Origin: Azotobacter vinelandii
Lineage (GTDB): Bacteria; Pseudomonadota; Gammaproteobacteria; Pseudomonadales; Pseudomonadaceae
DNA length: 64,000 bases
Assembly: GCF_001571105.1 (NCBI RefSeq)
Contig: NZ_BCTD01000013.1
Strand: one strand, 5' to 3'
The translations under genes and the position numbers were made by a program. Below the pieces are notes generated by a model. The model was not told where the DNA came from and did no database searches. It saw only the letters and a list, made by a program, of their open reading frames with translations. Below, one piece after another: positions 28,479-37,924 of the stretch (the first letter of the stretch is position 1; each line of letters opens with the position of its first letter).

Positions 28479-31400
28479 ATGTCGCTGTCCATCGGAGTGA
28501 TCGCCCTGGCCGCCCTGGCCTACATGGCCACACTCTTCGCCATCGCCTTCTATGGAGACCGCCGTAGCGCGCCCTTGCCGCCACGCATGCGCGCCTGGGT
28601 CTACAGTCTCTCGCTGGCCGTCTACTGCACCAGTTGGACGTTCTTCGGCGCGGTCGGCCAGGCTACCGAACAGCTCTGGGACTTCCTGCCGATCTACCTG
28701 GGTCCGATCCTGCTGCTGCTCTTCGCCCCCTGGATGCTGCAAAAGATGGTGATGATCAGCAAACAGGAGAACATCACCTCCATCGCCGACTTCATCGCCG
28801 CGCGCTACGGCAAGTCGCAGCCACTGGCAGTGGTGGTCACCCTCATCTGCCTGGTCGGCGTGCTTCCTTATATTGCCCTGCAACTGAAGGGCATAGTGCT
28901 CGGCGTCAACCTGCTGATCGGCGCGGGTCCGGACAGCACCGGCACGCGCGCGCAGGACACCGCGATGGTGGTGACCCTCTGCCTGGCCCTGTTCACCATC
29001 CTGTTCGGCACGCGCACCCTCGACGTCACCGAACATCACCGCGGCATGATGCTGGCCATCGCCTTCGAGTCGCTGGTCAAGCTGCTCGCCTTCCTCGCCG
29101 TGGGCGCCTATATCACCTATGGTCTGTATGACGGCTTCGACCATCTGCTCGAGGAGGCCAGGACGGCTCCACAACTGGCGGAGTTCTGGAGCAAGGACAC
29201 GAACTGGCCGGCATTGCTGGTGCAGACCGGCGTGGCCATGATGGCGATAGTCTGTCTGCCACGGCAATTCCATGTCACGGTGGTGGAGAACATCGAACCG
29301 CAGGACCTGCGTCTGGCACGCTGGGTGTTTCCACTATATCTATTCCTCGCGGCCCTGTTCGTGGTGCCGATCGCCTTGGCCGGCCAACTGCGCCTGCCGG
29401 CCGGAATCATTCCCGATACCTTCGTGATCAGCCTGCCCCTGGCCGAACACAGCCCCGTACTGGCACTGTTGGCCTTCATCGGCGGCGCCTCGGCCGCCAC
29501 CGGCATGGTCATCGTCGCCAGCGTGGCGCTCTCCACCATGGTTTCCAACGACATCATGCTGCCCTGGCTGCTGCGCCGGAAAAACGCCGAGCGGCCCTTC
29601 GAAGCCTTCCGCCACTGGATGCTGAGCGTACGCCGGGTCAGCATCATCGGTATCCTGCTGATGGCCTATGTCATCTATCGCCTGCTCGGTCCGACCACCA
29701 GCCTGGCGACCATCGGTCAGCTCGCCTTCGCCGCGATATCCCAACTGACTCCTGCCATGCTCGGCGCGCTCTACTGGAAGCAGGCCAACCGTCGCGGCGT
29801 GTTCGCCGGACTCGCCGTCGGCGCGTTGCTGTGGAGCTACACCCTGGTGCTGCCGCTGATCGCCCAGCGCGTGGGCTGGCCGCTTGGCCAGTTCCCTGGC
29901 CTCGAGTGGCTGGCCAGCCGCCCGCTGGGTCTGCCGATCACCTCGATCACCCTGGGAATGCTGATCTCGCTGGCCGGCAACTGGGCGGTCTTCGCCGCCG
30001 TGTCGATGCTCTCGCGCACCCGTGTTTCCGAGCACTGGCAGGCCAGCCGCTTCGTCGGTCAGGAAATCAATCGCCGCTCCGGCGGCCGCTCCCTGCTCGC
30101 GGTCCAGATACAGGACCTGCTTGAACTCGCCGCACGCTTCGTCGGCGAAGAGCATGCGCGCCGGCGCTTCGAGCGCTTCGCCCAGCGCCAGGGCAAGGAG
30201 TTCAACCCCAACCAGGCGGCGACCAGCGAGTGGATCGATCACACCGAGCGACTGCTCGCCGGGGTACTCGGCGCCTCTTCGACCCGGGCGGTGGTCAAGG
30301 CCGCCATCGAGGGACGGGAGATGCAGGTCGAGGATGTCGTGCGCATCGTCGACGAGGCCTCCGAAGTACTGCAGTTCAACCGCGCCCTGTTGCAGGGTGC
30401 CATCGAGAACATCACCCAGGGCATCAGCGTGATCGACGGCTCTCTGCGCCTGGTGGCCTGGAACCGCCGTTACCTGGAGCTGTTCAACTACCCGGAGGGC
30501 CTGATCTACGTCGGCCGGCCGATTGCCGACCTGATCCGCTACAACGCCGAACGTGGCCTGCTCGGCCTGGGCGATGTCGAAGAACACGTCAGCAAGCGGC
30601 TGTACTGGATGCGCCTCGGCACTCCGCACACCTTCGAGCGTCTGTTCCCCAACGGCCGGGTCATCGAACTGATCGGCAATCCCATGCCCGGCGGTGGCTT
30701 CGTCACCAGCTTCACCGATATCACCGAGTTCCGTGAGGCCGAGCGCGCCCTCAAGGAGGCCAACGAAGGCCTCGAGCAGCGAGTGATCGAGCGGACCCGG
30801 GAACTTTCCAAGCTGAACCAGGCGCTGGTCGAGGCCAAGGCCCACGCCGAATCGGCCAACCAGTCGAAAACCCGCTTCCTCGCCGCGGTCAGCCATGACC
30901 TGATGCAGCCGCTCAATGCCGCGCGCCTGTTCGCCGCGTCCCTTGCCCATCAGGAACCGCCCTTGCCGCCGGAGGCGCAGAGACTGGTGCAGCATCTGGA
31001 CTGCTCGTTGCGCTCGGCCGAGGACCTGATCACCGATCTGCTGGATATCTCTCGCCTGGAAAGCGGCCGCATCACGCCGGAGCGCACCAATTTCCCGATC
31101 GCCGATCTGTTCGACACCCTCGGCGCCGAGTTCAAGGCCCTGGCCCGGGAACAGGGCATCGACTTCCACCTGCGCAGCAGCAAACTGCGCATCAACAGCG
31201 ACATGAAACTGTTGCGCCGGGTACTGCAGAACTTCCTCACCAACGCCTTCCGCTATGCCAAGGGCCATGTGCTGCTGGGTGTGCGCCGCCAGGGCGATCA
31301 ACTGCGCCTGGAGGTCTGGGACCGTGGCCCGGGCATTCCGGAAGACAAGCGCCAGGAGATCTTCGAGGAATTCAAGCGCCTGGACAGCCACCAGACCCGT

Positions 31401-31964
31401 GCGGAAAAGGGGCTCGGCCTCGGCCTGGCGATCGCCGACGGTCTCTGCCGCGTGCTGAACCACCGCCTGGAGGTACGCTCCTGGCTCGGCAAGGGCAGCG
31501 TCTTCAGCGTCACCGTCCCGCTGGCCCGCACCGTCGCGCCGGTCGTCAGTGCCAAGTCCGACGGTACGCAGCCGCTCAACACCCATGCGCTGACCGGTGC
31601 CCAGGTGCTCTGCGTGGACAACGAGGACAGCATCCTCACGGCCATGCACAGCCTGCTCTCACGCTGGGGTTGCCAGGTATGGACGGCACGTAACCGCCTG
31701 GAATGCGAACAACTGCTGGAAGGCGAACTGCGTCCGCAGGTGGCGCTGGTGGATTATCACCTCGATCAGGGCGAAACCGGCACCGACCTGATGGCCTGGC
31801 TGCGCACCCGCCTCGGCAAGCCTTTGCCGGGCGTGGTCATCAGCGCCGATGCACGTCCCGAAACCGTGGCCAAGATCCACGCCACCGGCCTCGACTATCT
31901 GGGCAAACCGGTCAAGCCGGCAGCCCTGCGCGCCCTGCTCAACCGCCATCTGGCCCTACGCTGA
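28479..31964 (+). CDS. Transporter-like hybrid histidine kinase (SSS-PAS-HK-REC)
   Basis: An inner-membrane protein of 1161 residues. Residues about 1-510 form a sodium:solute-symporter-like domain of about thirteen membrane segments (for example GAVGQATEQLWDFLPIYLGP and TMVSNDIMLPWLLRR). Then come a linker, a PAS domain (about 640-745, ENITQGISVIDGSLRLVAWN), a coiled-coil (RALKEANEGLEQRVIERTRELS), HisKA with phospho-acceptor H806 (AAVSHDLMQPLNAARLFA), a HATPase domain (GLGLGLAIADG) and a receiver domain with D1092. The design is that of CbrA-like sensors, in which transport or substrate binding may drive signalling. No regulator gene is adjacent. ATG 28479 follows GGAG by six bases. Confidence 0.87.
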   Translation: MSLSIGVIALAALAYMATLFAIAFYGDRRSAPLPPRMRAWVYSLSLAVYCTSWTFFGAVGQATEQLWDFLPIYLGPILLLLFAPWMLQKMVMISKQENITSIADFIAARYGKSQPLAVVVTLICLVGVLPYIALQLKGIVLGVNLLIGAGPDSTGTRAQDTAMVVTLCLALFTILFGTRTLDVTEHHRGMMLAIAFESLVKLLAFLAVGAYITYGLYDGFDHLLEEARTAPQLAEFWSKDTNWPALLVQTGVAMMAIVCLPRQFHVTVVENIEPQDLRLARWVFPLYLFLAALFVVPIALAGQLRLPAGIIPDTFVISLPLAEHSPVLALLAFIGGASAATGMVIVASVALSTMVSNDIMLPWLLRRKNAERPFEAFRHWMLSVRRVSIIGILLMAYVIYRLLGPTTSLATIGQLAFAAISQLTPAMLGALYWKQANRRGVFAGLAVGALLWSYTLVLPLIAQRVGWPLGQFPGLEWLASRPLGLPITSITLGMLISLAGNWAVFAAVSMLSRTRVSEHWQASRFVGQEINRRSGGRSLLAVQIQDLLELAARFVGEEHARRRFERFAQRQGKEFNPNQAATSEWIDHTERLLAGVLGASSTRAVVKAAIEGREMQVEDVVRIVDEASEVLQFNRALLQGAIENITQGISVIDGSLRLVAWNRRYLELFNYPEGLIYVGRPIADLIRYNAERGLLGLGDVEEHVSKRLYWMRLGTPHTFERLFPNGRVIELIGNPMPGGGFVTSFTDITEFREAERALKEANEGLEQRVIERTRELSKLNQALVEAKAHAESANQSKTRFLAAVSHDLMQPLNAARLFAASLAHQEPPLPPEAQRLVQHLDCSLRSAEDLITDLLDISRLESGRITPERTNFPIADLFDTLGAEFKALAREQGIDFHLRSSKLRINSDMKLLRRVLQNFLTNAFRYAKGHVLLGVRRQGDQLRLEVWDRGPGIPEDKRQEIFEEFKRLDSHQTRAEKGLGLGLAIADGLCRVLNHRLEVRSWLGKGSVFSVTVPLARTVAPVVSAKSDGTQPLNTHALTGAQVLCVDNEDSILTAMHSLLSRWGCQVWTARNRLECEQLLEGELRPQVALVDYHLDQGETGTDLMAWLRTRLGKPLPGVVISADARPETVAKIHATGLDYLGKPVKPAALRALLNRHLALR

Positions 31965-32043
31965 TTCGGCTGCGGGCGCTCCGCCCGCGGCTGCATTTCG
32001 AAGCGCAGGAACGTCCAGCCCCCCTCCCTTCCGTGGTATCGCC

Positions 32044-33303
32044 ATGCCGAGCAATCCCGAGCTTCTTCTCGATCTGACCATCGCCCTGGGCATCGGCCTG
32101 CTGATCGGCACCGAACGCGGCTGGAGCGCGCGCGAAACCGATGATGCACGCCTGGTCGCCGGTATCCGCACCTTCGGACTGAGCGGACTACTCGGTGGCC
32201 TGTCGGCGCTGCTCGGCCAGCAGTTGGGCCTGGCGGCCTGGATCGCCCTGCTGCTGGTATTCGGACTGCTGGTAGTGGCCGGCTATCTCGGCGACCTGCG
32301 CAACACCGGCGATCAGGGCATGACCAGCGAGATCGCCATGCTGCTGACCTTCCTGCTCGGCAGTCTGGCATTGATCGCGGATCACCAGGCGCTGGCCGCT
32401 GCCGGCGCAGTGGTGGTGGCCCTGCTGCTAAGCCTCAAGGAAGCCTTGCACGCCGCGCTGCGCCGACTGACGGCGCAGGAGCTCTCCGGCATGCTGAAGC
32501 TGCTGTTCATTTCCGTGGTATTGCTGCCGGTACTGCCGAACCGGGGCTATGGTCCCTGGGAGGCATTCAATCCCTACGAGACCTGGTGGATGGTGGTACT
32601 GATAGCAGCCATCGGCTTTGCCGCCTATATGGCCATACGCCTGGTCGGCACTCGCCATGGGTTGCTGCTGACAGCCCTGCTCGGCGGGATAGTGTCCTCC
32701 ACCGCGATGACCCTGACCCTGTCCCGTCTGCAGCGAACGCTACGAATGCACCGTCTGCTCGCCTGCGCTCTCCTGGCCACCTCGGCGCTGATGTTTCCGC
32801 GGGTGTTGCTGGAGGTCGGGCTGATCAACCCCGGCTTGCTGGCCAGTCTGCTCTGGCCGATGGGTGTCGCCACCCTGGTCTACGCCGGAGGCGCTCTCCT
32901 CCATTATCGCGGCTCCGGGCAGGAGCCAGCCGCCGAGAGCGAACCGCCGCTGCAGAACCCCTTCGAACTGGGCCCGGCGCTGCGCTTTGCCGCCCTGCTG
33001 GTACTGATCCTCTTCCTGGTGGAGGCTGGCCGCCACTGGCTGGGCGATACCGGGGTCTATCTCGTGGCGCTTCTGGCCGGAATGACGGACGTCGATGCGA
33101 TCACCCTGTCACTGGCGCGCAATGCACTGGGCGAGTTGGATAGCGAGGTGGCAGTGCGAGGCATCTTTCTCGCCGCCATGAGCAACAGCCTGGTCAAGGG
33201 TGGGCTGATCGCCGTGATCGGCGGGAGCCGCCTGGCCCTGCTCAGCCTGCCAGTAATGGCCAGCGGCCTGCTTGCCGGGCTGGCAACGCTCTGGCTTCGC
33301 TGA
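32044..33303 (+). CDS. MgtC/SapB-DUF4010 family membrane protein
   Basis: A 419-residue integral membrane protein with about twelve segments. The N-terminal part (about 1-140) has the MgtC/SapB core (LTIALGIGLLIGTERGW and RTFGLSGLLGGL). The rest matches the DUF4010 extension (GIVSSTAMTLTLSRLQ and GMTDVDAITLSLAR). Related proteins are tied to magnesium homeostasis, but transport activity is not shown. The start at ATG 32044 places the conserved LIGTERG motif near residue 23, as in the family. It follows the kinase gene by 79 bases and could be in the same unit. Confidence 0.85.
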   Translation: MPSNPELLLDLTIALGIGLLIGTERGWSARETDDARLVAGIRTFGLSGLLGGLSALLGQQLGLAAWIALLLVFGLLVVAGYLGDLRNTGDQGMTSEIAMLLTFLLGSLALIADHQALAAAGAVVVALLLSLKEALHAALRRLTAQELSGMLKLLFISVVLLPVLPNRGYGPWEAFNPYETWWMVVLIAAIGFAAYMAIRLVGTRHGLLLTALLGGIVSSTAMTLTLSRLQRTLRMHRLLACALLATSALMFPRVLLEVGLINPGLLASLLWPMGVATLVYAGGALLHYRGSGQEPAAESEPPLQNPFELGPALRFAALLVLILFLVEAGRHWLGDTGVYLVALLAGMTDVDAITLSLARNALGELDSEVAVRGIFLAAMSNSLVKGGLIAVIGGSRLALLSLPVMASGLLAGLATLWLR

Positions 33304-33318
33304 AACGACTGCCGATCC

Positions 33319-33732
33319 TCAGGAATGCGCGGCAAGGCAGCCGAGCAGTCGCAGCGCTTCGCCCGAGCCCTGGGCTGCCGCCTGCTCCAGCCAGTAGCGG
33401 CCCTGTTGCAGTTCCAGCGGCCCCGCCTCGCAGCAGTGGCGACCGAGTTCCAACTGAGCCTGGATATCGCCAGCCCGTGCAGCCTGACGCAACAGTTCAA
33501 GACCGAAGCGGCGATCGCGAGGGGTTCGACAGTCGCGGCAGAGCAGTTGACCAAGGCGGCTCTGCGCCGCCACCACTCCTTGGCGCGCGGCCTGCTTGAG
33601 CAGATGTCCGGCAAAACGCTTGGCGCTGTGGGTCTTGCCGATGGCAGGGCTATCCAGCAACCAGGAAGCCACCTTTACCGGCAGGCGTGTCTGTGAAGTG
33701 GCAGGCAAAGAGGACTGGGTACGAATTCTCAT
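33319..33732 (-). CDS. Sel1/TPR-like repeat protein
   Basis: A 137-residue protein whose middle carries Sel1-like repeats (LLKQAARQGVVAAQSRLGQLL, LLRQAARAGDIQAQLELGRHC, WLEQAAAQGSGEALRLLG), each about 36 residues with the A-x-x-G-x-x-x-A-x-x-x-L-G pattern. Such solenoids bind proteins. The start is uncertain: ATG 33732 (MRIRTQSSL) or ATG 33750, neither with a clear ribosome site. It is convergent with the MgtC-like gene. Confidence 0.7.
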   Translation of the reverse strand: MRIRTQSSLPATSQTRLPVKVASWLLDSPAIGKTHSAKRFAGHLLKQAARQGVVAAQSRLGQLLCRDCRTPRDRRFGLELLRQAARAGDIQAQLELGRHCCEAGPLELQQGRYWLEQAAAQGSGEALRLLGCLAAHS

Positions 33733-34121
33733 AGCGAACAGCGGGCTCATTTTGAGAAGGCGCGCACTGTACTCCTTTTTCCCGAGGAGTAAAGACTTGC
33801 CAAAGTGCGACGAAGAGGTTCCACTGCCTCGACAAGGAAATCCACAGAAGCTGTGGATAACACGGTGGACAACAGTCTTCCGACCTTTCCAAGAGTCGAT
33901 GATTTCTGGTCTCGGCTTGAACTGGTGTTTTTTTGGCCAGAAAAAACTTCTTGATTTTCATCTATTTAGATGCATCATGAAGCCGACGGCAAGGTAATCC
34001 GGCGCATTCTGGGACTGATCTTGCTGTCATTTTTCATCAATCAAACACAAAACCGCGACTTGATCCCGTTCCCACGGCCTCGCCCTTGCGCGGGAACCGG
34101 GCTCGTGCAAAGGACCTCACG
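33733..34121. other. 389-base intergenic region, locally AT-rich
   Basis: No gene seen. The middle (33890-34070) is visibly AT-richer than its surroundings and includes a TTTTTTTGGCCAGAAAAAA stretch (33929-33947). This is the divergent control region for the Sel1 gene and the ydbH operon. It also contains the TGTGGATAA-type inverted repeat listed separately. Confidence 0.55.
33840..33858. promoter_or_regulatory. DnaA-box-like inverted repeat
   Basis: ATCCACAG (33840-33847), three bases, then CTGTGGAT (33851-33858) form a perfect inverted repeat. With the next two bases the right arm is TGTGGATAA, an exact match to the DnaA box consensus on the other strand. A single pair of sites could bind DnaA as a regulator, or simply form an RNA hairpin. 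There is no cluster of boxes. Confidence 0.35.
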
Positions 34122-36713
34122 GTGGCGGCTCACCATCCGAAATGGCGCAACGCCAGGCGGATAGTTCTGGTCGGCGCTATCCTGATCGTCACCCTGGCCT
34201 ACGGCAATCATCGCTGGCAGCAATTTCTGCATGCCCGAGGCATCGAGCAACTTTCCTGGCAGGGCCTGCGCTTCACCTCCAGCGGTCCAGTCCTGCGATA
34301 TCTGAAACTGGAACAGCGGCAGGCCAGCGGCGGCCGTCTGCAAATCATCGCAGAGCACTCGCGGCTCGACTGGCCGACGCACGATGGCCAGGGCTGGCAC
34401 TTGCCACAATTGCGCATTGCTCGACTGGACGTGGCCTGGCAAGCCCCGAGCATCGGAGCAGCCCCGTCCTCGGCCGGCTCGCCCGATCCGCACAGCCTGG
34501 CCGCCCTTCCCCGACATCTGGCGATCGATACCTTCACTGCCAGGCTTCCCTGCGCCAATGGCCGCTGCCTCCTGCAAGGCTCGTTGCAGGCACAGCATGC
34601 CGGCCCCCGCCTGCTGCCGGCCAGTCTGGACCTTCGACTGCAGCACGAAGGACGGCAACTGAGCCTGGATGCAAATCTGGACGGCCGGGCCGGCTTTCAG
34701 GAACTGGTGATGCAGGCACGCATACTGCTCAACGGGCAGGCTCGCATCCGGCTATCGGGCATCTTGAGCAGCGACGACACGGAACAGACTTGGCGGGGAG
34801 AACTGGCCATGCTGGGCCTGCCCGAGGCCCCTTGGCTGCGGGACTGGCTCGGACAGTGGCTGGAACCCTGGCGAACGGATGCCAGTCCCGCCCTTCAGGC
34901 CGTAGGACTCGAAGCCGACTGGCGGCTCCAGTGGCCACGGGGTCCACTGGAGCTATCCAGATTGCGCAAGATGGCACAGGGAGAAGCCCACCTCCGCGCC
35001 AGCCTGCCCGAAGCCTGGCCGGCACCGGGGATAGGCCTGCTGAAAGGCGACCTGGACCTGAATCTGGTCGGTAGTGCAGGAAAGTGGCTACCCCGCCAGT
35101 TGCATGCCGATCTCCACCTGACTCGACCACAGGGCGCCTGGCTGGAGGGCGTCCCCGAGCCCCTGCGGCCAGAAGCACTGCAGTTGCAGATCGCCCCCCA
35201 CCCCATCAATACCTCGAGCAAAGCGCCGCACCTCCCCCTGAGCCTGCGGTTGCACAGCCAAGGTCCGCTGCGGGCGCTGTTGCAAGGCGAGCTGAATATC
35301 GCCCCTCAGTTGCCCGACTGGCGCGTCGAACTGAAGGGCGGCACGCTCGAGATCGACGCACCTCGCCTGCAGTTTTCCGGCAACCGCCTGGAGCGATTGA
35401 AAGTTCGCCTGCGAATGGCCGGTCAGCTCGACCACGAACGCCTGCGATTGGCGCTGGATGAAGGATCGCGTTTCAGTCTCGGGCGGCTGGCACTGGCCGA
35501 GTTGCTCCTGGAAGAATTGCAGGGTCAACTGGCTGGCCTGCACCTCACAGCCGAACCTGTCGGCGAAGGGCTGCGCGTTTCGCAACTGGGAGGCCCGCTG
35601 CACCTGCAGACAGCGAATCTGCAGCATCCCCGCCTGCATGCCCAAGGCTGGCGCTGGCAAGGTCGTCTCGATGGCGGAGACGGGCACCAGCAGCTCGGCG
35701 GCATGCTGCAGGGCGAGCGGGGACTGGGCATGAACCTGCAGCTACGGCGTAGCTCAGGCGGTGCATTGGCCATGGAAGCCCGGCTGACGGAAATCCTCCT
35801 GCAGGCCGGCAACCCGCTGGCGGCGACCTTGAGCGACTGGCCCGCACGGCTCGAGTTGGACAAGGGGCGCCTGCAAGGCAGCGCCCACCTGTACCTGAGT
35901 CCCGGTAAGCCACGGCAGGCCGAGTTGAAGCTGCAATCGCAGGGCCTCTCGGGAATCTACGAGCGCAGCGAACTGGACGGTCTGAGCGGGCGAATTCAGG
36001 CACGACTGCGCGGATCGCATCTGGAATTGCAACTGACCGAGTTGGAGGTGACACATCTCAACCCCGGCCTCCCGCTCGGCCCACTGCGTCTGCGAGGCCA
36101 GTATTCGGCAAGCCTGGCGCAGCCACTGCGCGGTCGACTCGCCTGGCAGCAGGCCGAACTCACCCTGCTGGACGGGCGCGCCTGGCTGCCCCCGTCGAGC
36201 CGGGATCTGTCGACAGGCTCGGCAAGCCTTCCGCTTCGGCTCGAAGGGCTGCAGCTCGGTGAGCTGTTCCGCCTCTACCCGGCCGAAGGACTGGCTGGCC
36301 GAGGGACCCTGGATGGACGCCTGCCGCTACTCGTCGGACCGGCCGGCGTGCGTATCGAGCAAGGTCGACTGGACAATCGCGGCCCCGGCATACTGCAGTT
36401 CCGCTCCGAAAGAATCCGCACCTTCGCCCGCAGCAATCCAGCCATGAAACTGGTGGCCGACGCACTGGAAAACTTCCACTTCAGCCGGCTATCGAGCGAC
36501 CTCGGTTATGATGAGCAGGGCAAGCTGCGCATGGGACTGCGTCTCGAAGGGCGCAATCCCGCCTTGGAAAAAGGCCGGCCCATCCACTTCGACATCAACC
36601 TGGAAGAGGATATTCCGGCCTTGCTGACCAGCCTGCAGCTCTCCGACCGCGTCAGCGAAAGGATTCGGCAACGCGTGCAGCAGCGACTGCGAAAAAGCCC
36701 CGACGCCCCCTGA
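34122..36713 (+). CDS. ydbH: YdbH-family AsmA-like intermembrane lipid transport protein
   Basis: A protein of about 863 residues with one N-terminal membrane anchor (about residues 12-30) and a long periplasmic part rich in beta strands, as expected of the AsmA-like TamB/YhdP/YdbH group. These proteins bridge the periplasm and carry phospholipids to the outer membrane. The C-terminal DUF748-type region ends with FSRLSSDLGYDEQGKLRMGLRLEGRNP and HFDINLEEDIPALLTSLQLSD, the YdbH-type end. GTG 34122 is chosen because AAAGGA lies seven bases upstream and the product is then a short cytoplasmic lead plus anchor. ynbE and ydbL follow immediately, which secures the identity. Confidence 0.85.
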   Translation: MAAHHPKWRNARRIVLVGAILIVTLAYGNHRWQQFLHARGIEQLSWQGLRFTSSGPVLRYLKLEQRQASGGRLQIIAEHSRLDWPTHDGQGWHLPQLRIARLDVAWQAPSIGAAPSSAGSPDPHSLAALPRHLAIDTFTARLPCANGRCLLQGSLQAQHAGPRLLPASLDLRLQHEGRQLSLDANLDGRAGFQELVMQARILLNGQARIRLSGILSSDDTEQTWRGELAMLGLPEAPWLRDWLGQWLEPWRTDASPALQAVGLEADWRLQWPRGPLELSRLRKMAQGEAHLRASLPEAWPAPGIGLLKGDLDLNLVGSAGKWLPRQLHADLHLTRPQGAWLEGVPEPLRPEALQLQIAPHPINTSSKAPHLPLSLRLHSQGPLRALLQGELNIAPQLPDWRVELKGGTLEIDAPRLQFSGNRLERLKVRLRMAGQLDHERLRLALDEGSRFSLGRLALAELLLEELQGQLAGLHLTAEPVGEGLRVSQLGGPLHLQTANLQHPRLHAQGWRWQGRLDGGDGHQQLGGMLQGERGLGMNLQLRRSSGGALAMEARLTEILLQAGNPLAATLSDWPARLELDKGRLQGSAHLYLSPGKPRQAELKLQSQGLSGIYERSELDGLSGRIQARLRGSHLELQLTELEVTHLNPGLPLGPLRLRGQYSASLAQPLRGRLAWQQAELTLLDGRAWLPPSSRDLSTGSASLPLRLEGLQLGELFRLYPAEGLAGRGTLDGRLPLLVGPAGVRIEQGRLDNRGPGILQFRSERIRTFARSNPAMKLVADALENFHFSRLSSDLGYDEQGKLRMGLRLEGRNPALEKGRPIHFDINLEEDIPALLTSLQLSDRVSERIRQRVQQRLRKSPDAP

Positions 36714-36725
36714 TTGGAGAACCCC

Positions 36726-36917
36726 ATGCGCCTGCGCCATCTGTTCGCCGTCCCGCTGCTTGGCCTGCTGGCCGCTGCCTGCACGCCCACAGTGCAACTG
36801 GCCGTCCCCGACGAGCCGATCAACATCAACCTCAACGTGAAGATCCAGCACGAAGTCTATGTCAGGGTGGACGAGGCCCTGGACGATATCATCGACAAGG
36901 ACAGCGGCCTGTTCTGA
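36726..36917 (+). CDS. ynbE: YnbE-family outer-membrane lipoprotein
   Basis: A 63-residue lipoprotein with a signal MRLRHLFAVPLLGLLAAAC (lipobox LAAAC, Cys 19). The mature part PTVQLAVPDEPININLNVKIQHEVYVRVD is typical of YnbE. In E. coli the homologue joins the C-terminal end of YdbH at the outer membrane to complete the bridge. ATG 36726 follows TTGGAGA. Confidence 0.9.
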   Translation: MRLRHLFAVPLLGLLAAACTPTVQLAVPDEPININLNVKIQHEVYVRVDEALDDIIDKDSGLF

Positions 36918-36926
36918 GGAGATCCC

Positions 36927-37271
36927 ATGAAGATCCGCGCGCGCATGACAACCCTGCTGATCGTGCTGGGCCTTGCCTTGCCAGCCCTGGCAATGAGTCT
37001 CAACGAAGCCATGGGAGCCCTCTCCGGCGCCAAGGCTCGCGGCCAACTGGGCGAGATGCCCAACGGCTACCTGGGTGTGGTCAGTCCAGGCGATCAGGCC
37101 GAAGAAATCGCCCGTCTGATCAACCAGGCACGACGCACCGAATACCAGCGCCTTGCACGGGAAAACGGCATCAAACAAGGCGATGTGGAAGCCATCGCCG
37201 GACAGAAGGCTCTGGAGAAGACCTCGAAAGGCCAGTACATCCAACTGAACGGCAAGTGGATACGCAAATGA
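36927..37271 (+). CDS. ydbL: YdbL-family periplasmic protein (DUF1318)
   Basis: A 114-residue secreted protein with a signal peptide (about 1-22, ending LPALAMS) and a DUF1318 body (NEAMGALSGAKARGQLGEMPNGYLG, then IARLINQARRTEYQRLARENG). It is the third member of the YdbH-YnbE-YdbL system and is thought to regulate or chaperone the bridge. GAGGAGA precedes the ATG. Its stop overlaps the methyltransferase start. Confidence 0.9.
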   Translation: MKIRARMTTLLIVLGLALPALAMSLNEAMGALSGAKARGQLGEMPNGYLGVVSPGDQAEEIARLINQARRTEYQRLARENGIKQGDVEAIAGQKALEKTSKGQYIQLNGKWIRK

Positions 37272-37924
37272 TCCCATCCGAAGAAGTATCACCGGCACTC
37301 GATGCGAACGACCTCCGGCAGATCACCGCAACCACGCTGCAACACTACACTGCATCCGCCGAAGCCTTCCGCGAAGGTACCCGCGATCACGATGTCCGCC
37401 AGAACATCGACGCTCTGCTGCGCCACATCGAAGGGCCATCGCCTTTCATTATTCTCGACTTCGGTTGCGGTCCAGGGCGCGATCTCAAGGCCTTCCGAGC
37501 TCTCGGCCATCAGCCGATCGGCCTGGACGGCTGTCCCCGCTTCGCCGAAATGGCCCGCACCGACTCGGGCTGCGAGGTCTGGCAGCAGGACTTCCTGCGA
37601 CTCGATCTGCCGACTGGACGTTTCGACGGCATCTTCGCCAACGCCTCGCTGTTCCATGTCCCCACCCAGGAACTCTCCCAGGTGCTAGGCAAGCTGTATG
37701 CAGCCCTCAAGCCTGGCGGCGTGCTGTTCAGCTCCAATCCACGCGGGCACAACGAAGAGGGCTGGAATGGGAACCGCTATGGCAGCTATCACGACCTCGA
37801 CGCCTGGCGACGTTATCTGAACGCGGCCGGCTTCGTTGAACTCGAACACTACTATCGCCCCAGCGGTCTTCCATGCGAGCAACAACCCTGGCTCGCCAGC
37901 GTGTGGCGCAAGCCAGGACTCTGA
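37268..37924 (+). CDS. SAM-dependent methyltransferase (class I)
   Basis: A 218-residue cytoplasmic methyltransferase. Motif I is FIILDFGCGPGRDLKAF (about residues 60-76), the acidic loop is GLDGCPRFAEMA, and the post-I region FDGIFANASLFHVP and LYAALKPGGVLFSS fit the Rossmann fold. The substrate is unknown. The ATG overlaps the ydbL stop (ATGA), so it is translationally coupled to the lipid-transport operon, although its role there is unclear. Confidence 0.85.
   Translation: MIPSEEVSPALDANDLRQITATTLQHYTASAEAFREGTRDHDVRQNIDALLRHIEGPSPFIILDFGCGPGRDLKAFRALGHQPIGLDGCPRFAEMARTDSGCEVWQQDFLRLDLPTGRFDGIFANASLFHVPTQELSQVLGKLYAALKPGGVLFSSNPRGHNEEGWNGNRYGSYHDLDAWRRYLNAAGFVELEHYYRPSGLPCEQQPWLASVWRKPGL

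Noticed and set aside
29340..31649. A 769-codon minus-strand open frame opposite the large hybrid kinase gene
   Set aside because: It is the antisense shadow of a high-GC gene. It lacks a ribosome site, its composition is atypical, and the plus-strand product has full domain structure.
33840..33860. The DnaA-like sites as a replication origin
   Set aside because: Only one pair of boxes and no dnaA, dnaN, rpmH or gidA genes nearby.
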